A stretch of DNA of 52,086 nt. Source: JAGXQV01 sp964451375. Lineage in GTDB: Bacteria; Pseudomonadota; Gammaproteobacteria; Burkholderiales; Sulfuricellaceae. A model generated the notes under the pieces. It did not search any database. It was given only the letters and a program-made list of their open reading frames with translations, and was not told the origin of the DNA. How positions within the stretch are numbered: position 1 is the first letter of the stretch; each line of letters opens with the position of its first letter. Both the position numbers and the translations under genes were made by a program. This document shows, piece by piece, positions 17,310-25,600 of the stretch. The stretch spans positions 1 to 52,086 of the forward strand of contig CAYVIN010000025.1 in the NCBI GenBank assembly GCA_964451375.1. The letters are read 5' to 3'.

Positions 17310-17725
17310 GGTTGTTGCCTTATCACCTCGTTGATACGGGCGGCATCCAGGATGAATTGGGGCAACAACGCCAGGGTTTGGTTGGCGAATCCTTCGCCGT
17401 AATCATGGGCGGTGTCGTTGCGGTTGTCGCGATAGGTCATCCAGCGTTCGGCTTCTTCGATGCCGATAAGACCATGCTTGGCGGCGAGGCGAAAAACATC
17501 CTTGAAAATGAGTTGATCGACCTGCTTGCTGGAAGCGAGGTAGGGCTGTAAACATTTTTTCAGCAGCTTGCCGGTTTGTTCCAGAATGATCTCGAATTCC
17601 TTGACGCACGCGGCGCGGTAAATGTCGTAAGCCACGCTGTCCTGCGGCTGCTGGTTCAGGCTGTCGAATGCCTGGCTCAAGGTGGCGATGCAGCGGGCAA
17701 AATAATCCGTGTTGAGTTTGCTCAT
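17306..17725 (-). CDS. HEPN-domain protein (HepT-like toxin), pair 1
   Basis: A 139-residue helical protein with RNDTAHDYG at about residues 102-110, matching the RX4HXY HEPN motif, preceded by RWMTYRDN. Relatives annotated as nucleotidyltransferase substrate-binding proteins share the FKDVFRLAAKHGLI block seen near residue 75. It overlaps the hsdM stop by four bases (ATGA) and the downstream MNT gene likewise, so its expression should be tied to the methylase. Sequence similarity to the second HEPN protein in the operon is low, so the two pairs were acquired separately or diverged long ago. Confidence 0.82.
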   Translation of the reverse strand: MSKLNTDYFARCIATLSQAFDSLNQQPQDSVAYDIYRAACVKEFEIILEQTGKLLKKCLQPYLASSKQVDQLIFKDVFRLAAKHGLIGIEEAERWMTYRDNRNDTAHDYGEGFANQTLALLPQFILDAARINEVIRQQP

Positions 17726-19314
17726 GACTTGATCCTTGCAAGATTTTCCGTGATGGCCTGATTCAGCTTCGCCTCTTCCCGCAACTGCGCCTCGAACTCC
17801 GCTTTCAGCGCGGCGAAGCGCTCAGCGAAGTTGAAATTGTCCTCTTCATCCGGCAGGCCGACGTAGCGTCCCGGCGTGAGCACGTAATCCAGTTCCTTGA
17901 CCCGTTGCAGCGGCACGGAGGCGCAAAAACCCTTCACGTCTTGATACGCCCCCTCACCCCCGCCCTCTCCCGCGAGGGGAGACGGGGTTGATGTGGTGGT
18001 GCGCCAGGCGTGGTAGGTGTCGGCGATCTGCTGGATGTCCTTGTGCGACAGTTCGCGGGTGCGGCGGTTGATGAGGTGGCCGAGGTTGCGGGCGTCGATG
18101 AAGAGGATTTCACCCTTGCGCGGGTGGCCGCCCCCATTAGTTGAATTGGCTCGAGCGCGGTTGAGAAACCACAGCGCCGCCGGTATCTGGGTGTTGAGGA
18201 ACAGTTTGGCGGGCAGGTTGACGATGCAGTCGATGAGGTTGCCGTTCTCTATCATCGCCTTGCGGATGTCGCCTTCACCGCTGGTTTTGCTGGTGAGCGC
18301 GCCCTTGGCGAGCACCACCCCGGCTTTGCCACTGGGGGAAAGGTGGTAGGCGAAGTGCTGCAACCAGGCGAAGTTGGCGTTGCCGGTCGGCGGGGTGCCG
18401 TATTGCCAGCGTCCGTCCTTGCGCAGCAGGTCGCCGCTCCAGTCGCTGTCGTTGAAGGGCGGGTTGGCGATGATGAAATCGGCTTTCAGGTCTTTGTGGG
18501 CATCGTTGAGGAAGGAGCCTTCGTGGTTCCATTTCACCTGTGAGCTGTCGATGCCGCGTATCGCCAGGTTCATCCTGGCCAGCCGCCAAGTGGTCTGGTT
18601 GCTTTCCTGGCCGTAGATGGAGATGTCGTTCACGCGCCCCTGATGTTCCGCGATGAATTTTTCGGATTGCACGAACATCCCGCCCGATCCGCAACAGGGG
18701 TCGAGCACCCGCCCCTTGTAGGGTTCGAGCATCATCACCAGCAGTTCGACGATGCTGCGCGGGGTATAGAACTGCCCGCCCTGTTTGCCTTCGGCGAGGG
18801 CGAATTCGCCGAGGAAATATTCGAAAACATGCCCCAGCACGTCGGCGCTGCGGGATTTGGCATCGCCCAAGGCGATGTTGCCTACCAGGTCGATCAGGCC
18901 GCCCAGGCTGGCGGGGTCGAGATTTTGCCGGGCGAACACCTTGGGCAACACGCCCTTGAGCGAGGGATTTTCCTTTTCGATGGCGTCCATCGCGGCATCG
19001 ACGAAGCCGCCGATGTCGGGTTGCTTGGCTTTGGCGAGCAGGAACGACCAGCGCGCTTCCGGCGGGACGAAGAAGATGTTTTCGGCCTTGTATTCGTCCT
19101 TGTCCTCGGGGTCGGCACCGGCATATTCGCCTTCGCCCGCCTGGAGTTTGGCGAACATTTCCTCGAAGGAATCGGAGATGTATTTGAGGAAGATCAGCCC
19201 CAGCACCACATGCTTGTATTCGGCGGCGTCGATGTTTTTACGCAGCTTGTCAGCGGTTTTCCAGAGCTGTTTTTCGAGGGGTTCGTCCTTGTTTTCCTTT
19301 ACGGCTTTTGCCAT
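17722..19314 (-). CDS. hsdM: Type I restriction enzyme, M subunit (N6-adenine methylase)
   Basis: Methylates adenine in the target and forms the M2S1 core complex. The 530-residue protein has an N-terminal helical domain (LRKNIDAAEYKHVVLGLIFL), S-adenosylmethionine motif I DPCCGSGGMF near residue 206, catalytic motif IV NPPFND near residue 284, and a C-terminal helix ending EENARIKS-like (ENLARIKS). The ATG at 19314 follows an AGGAAAG site and matches family starts; an upstream ATG at 19389 would run through a terminator. A low-complexity insertion (STPSPLAGEGGGEGAYQ, near residue 455) has the look of a translated dispersed repeat (CCCTCTCCCGCGAGGG type). It is the first gene of the operon. 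Confidence 0.94.
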   Translation of the reverse strand: MAKAVKENKDEPLEKQLWKTADKLRKNIDAAEYKHVVLGLIFLKYISDSFEEMFAKLQAGEGEYAGADPEDKDEYKAENIFFVPPEARWSFLLAKAKQPDIGGFVDAAMDAIEKENPSLKGVLPKVFARQNLDPASLGGLIDLVGNIALGDAKSRSADVLGHVFEYFLGEFALAEGKQGGQFYTPRSIVELLVMMLEPYKGRVLDPCCGSGGMFVQSEKFIAEHQGRVNDISIYGQESNQTTWRLARMNLAIRGIDSSQVKWNHEGSFLNDAHKDLKADFIIANPPFNDSDWSGDLLRKDGRWQYGTPPTGNANFAWLQHFAYHLSPSGKAGVVLAKGALTSKTSGEGDIRKAMIENGNLIDCIVNLPAKLFLNTQIPAALWFLNRARANSTNGGGHPRKGEILFIDARNLGHLINRRTRELSHKDIQQIADTYHAWRTTTSTPSPLAGEGGGEGAYQDVKGFCASVPLQRVKELDYVLTPGRYVGLPDEEDNFNFAERFAALKAEFEAQLREEAKLNQAITENLARIKS

Positions 19315-19391
19315 GTTGATTTTGAACTTTCCTGAATATGGATTGGCGCCAGTTTGGCGGTACGCACGGGCAAGGGTCAAGCGGCGCACAG

Positions 19392-19416
19392 AAAAAAGGC
19401 AGCCGCGAAGGCTGCC
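19392..19416 (-). terminator. Hairpin terminator after the PAP2 gene
   Basis: A 7-bp GC-rich stem (GGCAGCC at 19398-19404 with GGCTGCC at 19410-19416) followed by six T on the minus strand. It separates the envelope genes from the hsd operon, whose own promoter should lie in 19315-19391, where I find no clear hexamers. Confidence 0.75.
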
Positions 19417-19443
19417 CCGTACATCAAAAAAAACGTCGTCCGC

Positions 19444-20079
19444 CTAACGCAGCAAATCCAGTTCGGTACGCGATGCGGCGGCGTATTCGACGAGGGTGGA
19501 GACCACCCCGCGCACCACCAGGACGATGGCGAGACTGACCGAAAAACCGCCGATTACGTCAGCGGGAAAGTGCGCGCCGACGCTGATTCGCGACAGCCCC
19601 ACCCAGCACAGAAACAGCAGGCCGGCAACGCGCCACCAGCGGCTCAACGGCCATACCGAGGCGCACACCAGCATGGCGAAGGTGGAATGCCCGCTGGGAA
19701 AACTGTGGTGCAATTTGAGTTCGCCGACCACGTGGACGTGGGCTTGGCCGAAGACCAGAGCGGGACGGGGAAAATCCAGATAGGGTTTGAGCCAGCCCAA
19801 CACCAGACCATCGACCAAGTAGGCAATCGCGAAGACGGCGATTGCGCTCAGCCACAGGCGGGTGGTTTTTTCCGCTTCGCCGGGTAATCCGGCAAAGGCG
19901 CGCGGGACAGCGATAAGTGCTGCGCAGAACAGCACTGCGAGCACTGCCGGGAAGCTGCTATGGTCGCCGAGTTGGGTGCCGAACAGCATGAATTGGTCGA
20001 GCCAATCGGCGCGGATGTCATTGATGGCATGGAACAGCCAGGCATTCAGGCCGCCCCAATCGTAAAACAGTTCCTTCAT
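19444..20079 (-). CDS. PAP2-family membrane phosphatase
   Basis: A 211-residue integral membrane phosphatase. The three PAP2 signature blocks are present: KPYLDFPRP (KX6RP, about residues 104-112), PSGHS (about 139-143) and SRISVGAHFPADV (SRX5HX3D, about 175-187). Hydrophobic spans surround them. Family members remove phosphate from undecaprenyl pyrophosphate, lipid A or phosphatidyl lipids in the periplasm; the sequence alone does not decide. It is the last of four minus-strand genes with envelope connections (small secreted peptide, DUF4337 protein, ampD further upstream) and is followed by a terminator. Confidence 0.88.
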   Translation of the reverse strand: MKELFYDWGGLNAWLFHAINDIRADWLDQFMLFGTQLGDHSSFPAVLAVLFCAALIAVPRAFAGLPGEAEKTTRLWLSAIAVFAIAYLVDGLVLGWLKPYLDFPRPALVFGQAHVHVVGELKLHHSFPSGHSTFAMLVCASVWPLSRWWRVAGLLFLCWVGLSRISVGAHFPADVIGGFSVSLAIVLVVRGVVSTLVEYAAASRTELDLLR

Positions 20080-20086
20080 AGGTCGA

Positions 20087-20656
20087 TCACATCATCAGCG
20101 CGGAAATCCACAAGCCGACGCCGACCGCAGCGGAAACGCCGGCGGCGGCGAACAACCAGCGTTTGCGCGTCAGAACGGTGATGGAAGCCAGCGAAATGGA
20201 AATCTGGATCAGGGTCATCGCTTCGGCCAAACGATGATGCGGGTGCATCATGTGTTCGCTTTTGTGGTTGGCTTCGTCGGATTTTTTGTCGAATTCTTCG
20301 GCCTGCTTTTTGATTTCGGCCTTTTCCTGAGCGTATTTCTCGATTTGTTTCTTGTAATAGTCCTGCTTGTCAGGCGGCGCGATGTTGGCGGCAAGCTCCA
20401 TCAGGTGGCCTTTGGTGCTTTTTGCCTGGTAATAATTCCACATATCCGACGCGTGGGATTTTTGCAGAACCGCATCGTTTTTAAACAACATTGCTTCATT
20501 CTGGGTTGCCCCGCCCTGATAGCTGACGATGGCCCCGATGGTGGACAGAATCGCCGTAAAAATGGCGATTTGCTGCGCCAATCCGGGGCCGTGCTGCGCC
20601 TGGTGCTCGACCTCGTGGTCGTGTGCGCCGTGTACGTGAAATCCGCCGCCTGACAT
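20087..20656 (-). CDS. DUF4337 membrane protein
   Basis: A 189-residue protein of the DUF4337 family, function unknown. It has a His-rich start (HVHGAHDHEVEH), a membrane segment near residues 27-47, a long charged central helix (about 90-130, many Lys and Glu, probable coiled coil), and two C-terminal membrane segments near 142-185. It lies 7 bases before the PAP2 gene and 15 bases after the lysine-rich peptide gene, so the three are probably one transcript. Confidence 0.8.
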   Translation of the reverse strand: MSGGGFHVHGAHDHEVEHQAQHGPGLAQQIAIFTAILSTIGAIVSYQGGATQNEAMLFKNDAVLQKSHASDMWNYYQAKSTKGHLMELAANIAPPDKQDYYKKQIEKYAQEKAEIKKQAEEFDKKSDEANHKSEHMMHPHHRLAEAMTLIQISISLASITVLTRKRWLFAAAGVSAAVGVGLWISALMM

Positions 20657-20671
20657 GGTATTCCCCTCGAC

Positions 20672-20881
20672 TTAGTGACGATGCGCTTGTTTGCGGGCGC
20701 GCAACGGCTTTTTGGCTTTTTTCGCGGCTTTCAGTTTCTTGGCCTTTTTCGCCTTTTTAACCTTTTCCGTTTTGGTGGCCGGCACAATGGCCATGCTGTC
20801 ATCGGCAGCCACGGCGGTAACCGGCGCGGCGGCGGCGATACTGAAGAAAGCGGCGATCAGGAGAGCAGTCAATTTTTTCAT
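20672..20881 (-). CDS. Small secreted lysine/alanine-rich protein
   Basis: Sixty-nine residues. Residues 1-26 are a signal peptide (MKKLTALLIAAFFSIAAAAP and following AVAA cleavage site). The mature part is almost only Lys, Ala, Arg and Val with tandem KKAKKAKK-type motifs and a HRH end, giving a very high positive charge. I know no specific family. Similar lysine-rich exported peptides resemble histone H1 tails; binding to anionic envelope polymers or DNA is possible but unproven. The ATG follows GAGGTAAAAA, a good ribosome site. Confidence 0.72.
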   Translation of the reverse strand: MKKLTALLIAAFFSIAAAAPVTAVAADDSMAIVPATKTEKVKKAKKAKKLKAAKKAKKPLRARKQAHRH

Positions 20882-20957
20882 TTTTTACCTCATTGGGTTG
20901 TTAAGGGTCAATTTAAACCAGCGGCATTTTACCACCATGAGTGTGGAAAACCGCCGG

Positions 20958-21512
20958 TCAGATTTTTTCCCAGCCGCTCAGCGCCCGATAACGCACCCAG
21001 TCGAAATGGGGGCCGGGATCGGTTTTGCGCACCGGGGCGATGTCGGCGTGGCCGACAATGTCCTGGATGGCGTAAACGGCGCGGATGGCTTGGGTCAGTT
21101 CGGCAAGTTTTTCATATTGCACGTCGGTAAACGGTTCTTCATCGCTGCCTTCGAGTTCGATGCCCAGCGAATAGTCGTTACAACGTTGGCGATCCTGCCA
21201 GCTTGAAACGCCGGCGTGCCAGGCGCGGCGGTTGCACGAGACGAACTGGATGACTTCGCCGTCACGGCGGATCAGGAAATGCGCGGACACCCGCAAGTCG
21301 GCGATCAGTCCGAAATACGGATGTTTATTGACATCCAGCTGGTTGGTAAAAAAATCGAGAATATCGTCGCTGCCGTATTCGCGCGGCGGCAGGCTGATAT
21401 TGTGGATGACCAGCAGGGAAACTTCGAGGTCAAGTTCGGGTGGGCGGTCGTCGCAATTGGGCGTTGGCACAAAGCGCACCCCCTGGAGAAATCCGGATCG
21501 GTCGATATTCAT
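20958..21512 (-). CDS. ampD: 1,6-anhydro-N-acetylmuramyl-L-alanine amidase
   Basis: Cytosolic zinc amidase that recycles murein by cutting the stem peptide from anhydro-muropeptides. The 184-residue protein shows the amidase_2 zinc ligands: His in LVIHNISLPP (about residue 37), and His and Asp in GHADIAPVRKTDPGPHFDW (about 154-172, the AmpD signature with the essential Lys). AHFLIRRDGEVIQFV forms the core strand. The ATG at 21512 has no strong ribosome site. Loss of AmpD often raises AmpC beta-lactamase in other bacteria, but no ampC or ampR is seen here. Confidence 0.93.
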   Translation of the reverse strand: MNIDRSGFLQGVRFVPTPNCDDRPPELDLEVSLLVIHNISLPPREYGSDDILDFFTNQLDVNKHPYFGLIADLRVSAHFLIRRDGEVIQFVSCNRRAWHAGVSSWQDRQRCNDYSLGIELEGSDEEPFTDVQYEKLAELTQAIRAVYAIQDIVGHADIAPVRKTDPGPHFDWVRYRALSGWEKI

Positions 21513-21558
21513 TTATTTCGGCGAATTGGCAAAAACGCGGATTTTACCCGAGATTACC

Positions 21559-22626
21559 TTATGGCTTGGTGAAATCCAGATCGGTGAGCGCCCCGTGTTC
21601 TTCGGCGTATTTTTCCTTGATCCGCAGGATTTCCGGCAGCACCTGTTTAAACGGCTCGATCAGGTCGGGGTCGAAATGGCTGCCAGCACCTTCCTCGATC
21701 AGGCGCACCGCCTCGTCCACCGGCCAGGCCTTTTTATAGGGGCGCTCCGAGGTCAACGCATCGAATACGTCGGCGATGGCGACGATCCGCCCGGCCAGCG
21801 GAATCGCCTCGCCCCTGAGACCGTTGGGATAACCGCTGCCGTCCCATTTTTCATGGTGGGAAAGCGCCACCACGCGCGCCGTCAGGAGCAGGTCGTCGGC
21901 GTGGTTGCCGATGATTTCCGCGCCCATCTGCGGGTGTTTGCGCATGATTTCCCATTCGCCGTCGTCGAGTTTGGCGGGCTTGAGCAACACGCTGTCGGGT
22001 ATGCCGATTTTGCCGACATCGTGCATCGGCGCGGCGCTGAAAAGGATGTCCACGGATTCCTCGCCCATCCCGGCGGCCTGGGCGATGAGGCGCGAATAAT
22101 GGCTCATACGGATCACATGATTGCCGGTTTCGTTATCCTTGAATTCGGCGGCGCGCCCCAGGCGGCGGATGATCTGGCGGCGGGTGCGTTCCAGTTCGGC
22201 GGTGCGCATGTCCACCATCCGCTCCAGTTCGCGGGTCTGGTCGTACAGCGCAAGATGGGTTTTTACCCGCGCCAGCACGATGGACGGGCTGATCGGCTTG
22301 GTGATGTAATCCACCGCGCCCAGTTCCAGGCCCTTGCGTTCGTCTTCGACCTCGTTCATGGCGGTGACGAAAATCACCGGAATGCCGCGCCGGTCGGGGT
22401 TGGCCTTGAGACTTTTGCAGACATCGTAACCACTCATGCCGGGCATCATGATGTCGAGCAGGATGAGATCGGGCGGGGAATCGGAAAAGGCGATTTTCAG
22501 GGCTTTTTCGCCGCTGGTGGCAACCTTGGTGCGATACAGGGGATCGAGCACTTCGGTGAGTAATTCGATGTTTTCCGGGATGTCGTCCACCACCAGGATG
22601 GTTTCCTTTTCGAGCAGGGGGTGCAT
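21559..22626 (-). CDS. Response regulator with HD-GYP cyclic-di-GMP phosphodiesterase domain
   Basis: A 355-residue regulator. Receiver domain: residues 8-125, with acidic pocket VVDD and phospho-Asp in LILLDIMMPG (about residue 57). A short helix (MVDMRTAELERTRRQI) leads to the HD-GYP domain: HDVGKIGIPD near residue 198 and HHEKWDGSGYP near 262, all metal and GYP residues kept. It should hydrolyse cyclic-di-GMP to pGpG or GMP. The ATG at 22626 follows an AGGAG site; upstream extension has no support. It begins 20 bases after the hybrid kinase stop, so kinase and regulator are likely one phosphorelay. Confidence 0.9.
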   Translation of the reverse strand: MHPLLEKETILVVDDIPENIELLTEVLDPLYRTKVATSGEKALKIAFSDSPPDLILLDIMMPGMSGYDVCKSLKANPDRRGIPVIFVTAMNEVEDERKGLELGAVDYITKPISPSIVLARVKTHLALYDQTRELERMVDMRTAELERTRRQIIRRLGRAAEFKDNETGNHVIRMSHYSRLIAQAAGMGEESVDILFSAAPMHDVGKIGIPDSVLLKPAKLDDGEWEIMRKHPQMGAEIIGNHADDLLLTARVVALSHHEKWDGSGYPNGLRGEAIPLAGRIVAIADVFDALTSERPYKKAWPVDEAVRLIEEGAGSHFDPDLIEPFKQVLPEILRIKEKYAEEHGALTDLDFTKP

Positions 22627-22646
22627 GGGGTCTCCTGAATTTGCGG

Positions 22647-25600
22647 TTATTGGATGGGGATGCCCAGCGCCTGGGCGGTTGCGCCGAGCAGCGTCAGGGC
22701 GCTTTCGTATTCGTATTGGGCGACCTGTTTGGCGAGTTGGCGGGCGGCGTCGGGCTGGCCGAGGGCGCGCCATTGCGTCGCGACGCCCTCAACCACCTTG
22801 GCGGCGCGCGAATCGTCGCTGCTCAGCAGCGCCGCCAGTTTACGCATGTCGTCTTGCAGCGCGGCGTTATCCAGGAGCGCAGGCGATTCGTCGGGCGCTA
22901 CCTGCGCAGCGGCGGCGATGCTCGCGGTCAGCCTGGCGAGACGCGCGGCGAGGTCTTGCAGGGCGGCGTCGAGACCGGCGCTTTCACCACGTTTGAGGAC
23001 GTATTCGACCATCGCGGCGCGCGTCGCCAGTTCGGCGGCCCCGATGTTGCCGGCCAGCCCCTTGAGGGTATGAACTTCGCGTTGCGCGCCGTCGAGGTCG
23101 TTTTGTTGTAACGCAGCCTGGACACGTTGCACCGCGTCCGCCTGGGTTTCGGCAAAACGCGCCAGTTGTTTGTGCAACAGCGCGACGTTGCCGCCCATCC
23201 GCGTCAGCGCGGCGTCCCAATCCACGCCGGGGATATCCGGCGGCTCCTCGGCTTCCGGCGCGGCGGCGGGGAGCGTCAGCGTTTCCGCTGAAGCGCGCGG
23301 CTTGATCCATTGCCCCAGAGTAAGAAACAGTTGGCCTACGTCGATGGGTTTGGGGATGTGGTCGGTCATCCCGCATTCCAGGCATTTTTCCTTGTCGCCA
23401 GCCATCGCGTTGGCGGTCATGGCGATCACCGGCAGCGCCGCGTAACGCGGCTCGGCGCGCAGTCGGCGGGTCGCCTCGAAGCCATCCATCACCGGCATCT
23501 GGCAATCCATCAATACGCCGTCGTATTCCCCGGCGGCGAGTTTTTCCAGCGCCGCCGCGCCGTTTTCCGCGACATCCACACATATGCCGGCTTCCTGGAG
23601 GATTTCCAGCGCCAGTTCCTGATTCAGGAGATTGTCTTCCACCAGCAGCAGGCGCGCGCCGCGCAAACCCGCCTGGGCTTCCTTCCAGCTTTCTTCGCGG
23701 TGGCGGCTGGGGCGTTGCGCCACCGTTTTGCCGAACGCGCCGAGAATGCCGTCGAGCAAACTGGAGGGGCTGACCGGTTTGACCAGCAGCCCGTCGATGA
23801 CCAGCCCGGCGGCTTCCTGAAGCAGTTCGTCGCGGCTGTAGGCGGTGACCATCACGAACGCCGGGGTGGCGGTCAGCGCGGCGTCGCTGCGGATGCGCCG
23901 GATCGCTTCGACGCCGTCCATACCCGGCATTTTCCAATCCATCAACACCAATCCATAGGGCAACCCGGCGCGCTGGGCGCGTTCCAGTTCGCTGAGCGCT
24001 TGCGCGCCGCCGCTCACCGCCAAAGCGGGGAACCCCAGCGAGGTCAGCATGGCGCTAAGAATTTCCCGCGCCGCGCCGTTGTCGTCCACCACCAGCACCC
24101 GCAGACCCGCCACGTCGGGAGGGGCGGCCGGGGTGGGCAAGGCGGCGTCTGCCACGCCGAAACAGGCGCTGAAATGGAAAGTGCTGCCCTGCCCTGCCAC
24201 GCTATCTACGCCGATTTCGCCGTCCATCATTTCCACCAGGCGTTTGCTGATACTCAACCCCAGCCCGGTGCCGCCGTATTTGCGGGTGGTCGATGTGTCC
24301 GCCTGGGTGAACGCCTGGAATAATTTGGCGCGCTGGGCTTCGCTAAGCCCCACCCCGCTGTCCTGCACTTCGAAGCGCAGCCGCACCCCGTCCGGCGTCG
24401 CGCCGAGTTTGCGCACACGCAGGGTGATTTCGCCGCGTTCGGTAAACTTGATGGCGTTGTTGACCAGATTCACCAGCACCTGGCCCAGCCGCAACGCGTC
24501 GCCCAGCAGCGCGCGGGGCGTCTCGGGGGCGATGTCGAACAACAATTCCAATCCTTTGTCCTGGGCCTTGATGACGGACAAATCCGCGAGTTGCTCAAGG
24601 ACTTCGTCGAGGTAAAAAGCGCTGCGTTCGAACTGCATCTTGCCCGCTTCGATTTTGGAAAAATCGAGGATGTCGTTGATGATGCCCAGCAGGTTGCGTG
24701 CCGCGCCGTCGAGTTTTTCGATGTAGTTGCGCTGCTTCGCATCAAGGCCGCTTTGCAGGGCGAGGTGGGCCATGCCGAGGATGGCGTTCATCGGGGTGCG
24801 GATTTCATGACTCATGTTGGCGAGAAAATCGCTTTTCGCCTGGGTGGCCGCTTCGGCAGCCTGTTTGGCCAACTCCAGCTCTTCGCGCTGGGCCAGCAAC
24901 GAGGCTTTTTGCGCTTCCAGTTGATCCGCCTGTTCGGCGAGACGGATGTTGTTTTCCTCCAGTTCACTCTTGCGCACCCGCAACTGCTGCTCGGACACCG
25001 CCAACGCCTGCGCCTGGGCCTGGGTGGTTTCGAGCAATTCGCGGGTTTCCAGATTGGCGGAGAGGATTTCCAGATTCAGCGCCGCCACCGGTAACAAGGC
25101 GTCGAGCAGGGCCAGCGCGGCACCATCGAACTCATCCGCCGCGCCGAGTTCCACCACCGCCAGCACTTCGTCGCGCAGCACCAGCGGCATCACCAGCACC
25201 TGCCCCAGCCTGATTTTCCCCGCGCCGATACGCACTTCCCTATCCGCTGATTGCAGCGTCACCCGGCATTTATCGCGCGCCGCCTGCCCGACCAGGCCCT
25301 GTCCCCACGCCAAAACCGCTGCGTCGTCTTCCCCGGCGCAGGCGAAACCGCCGCAGCGGTGTAATTGCTGCTGCGCTTTTTCGACCCGGTAAAAAGCCCC
25401 ATAACCGAGTTTCAGCAACGGCCCCAGCGCGGCGCACAGGGTATTCCCGAAAACCTCGAAGGAGGTCGCGGTTTGCAATTCGCGGGCAATCTCTGCGACA
25501 TGGCTCTTGATGCGCGTCTGGATGCTCTGCTCCACCGACACCTGGCGCAGCACTTCCAGCGCGCGCCCCATTTCACCCTGCTCGTTGTGCATGTCCTGGT

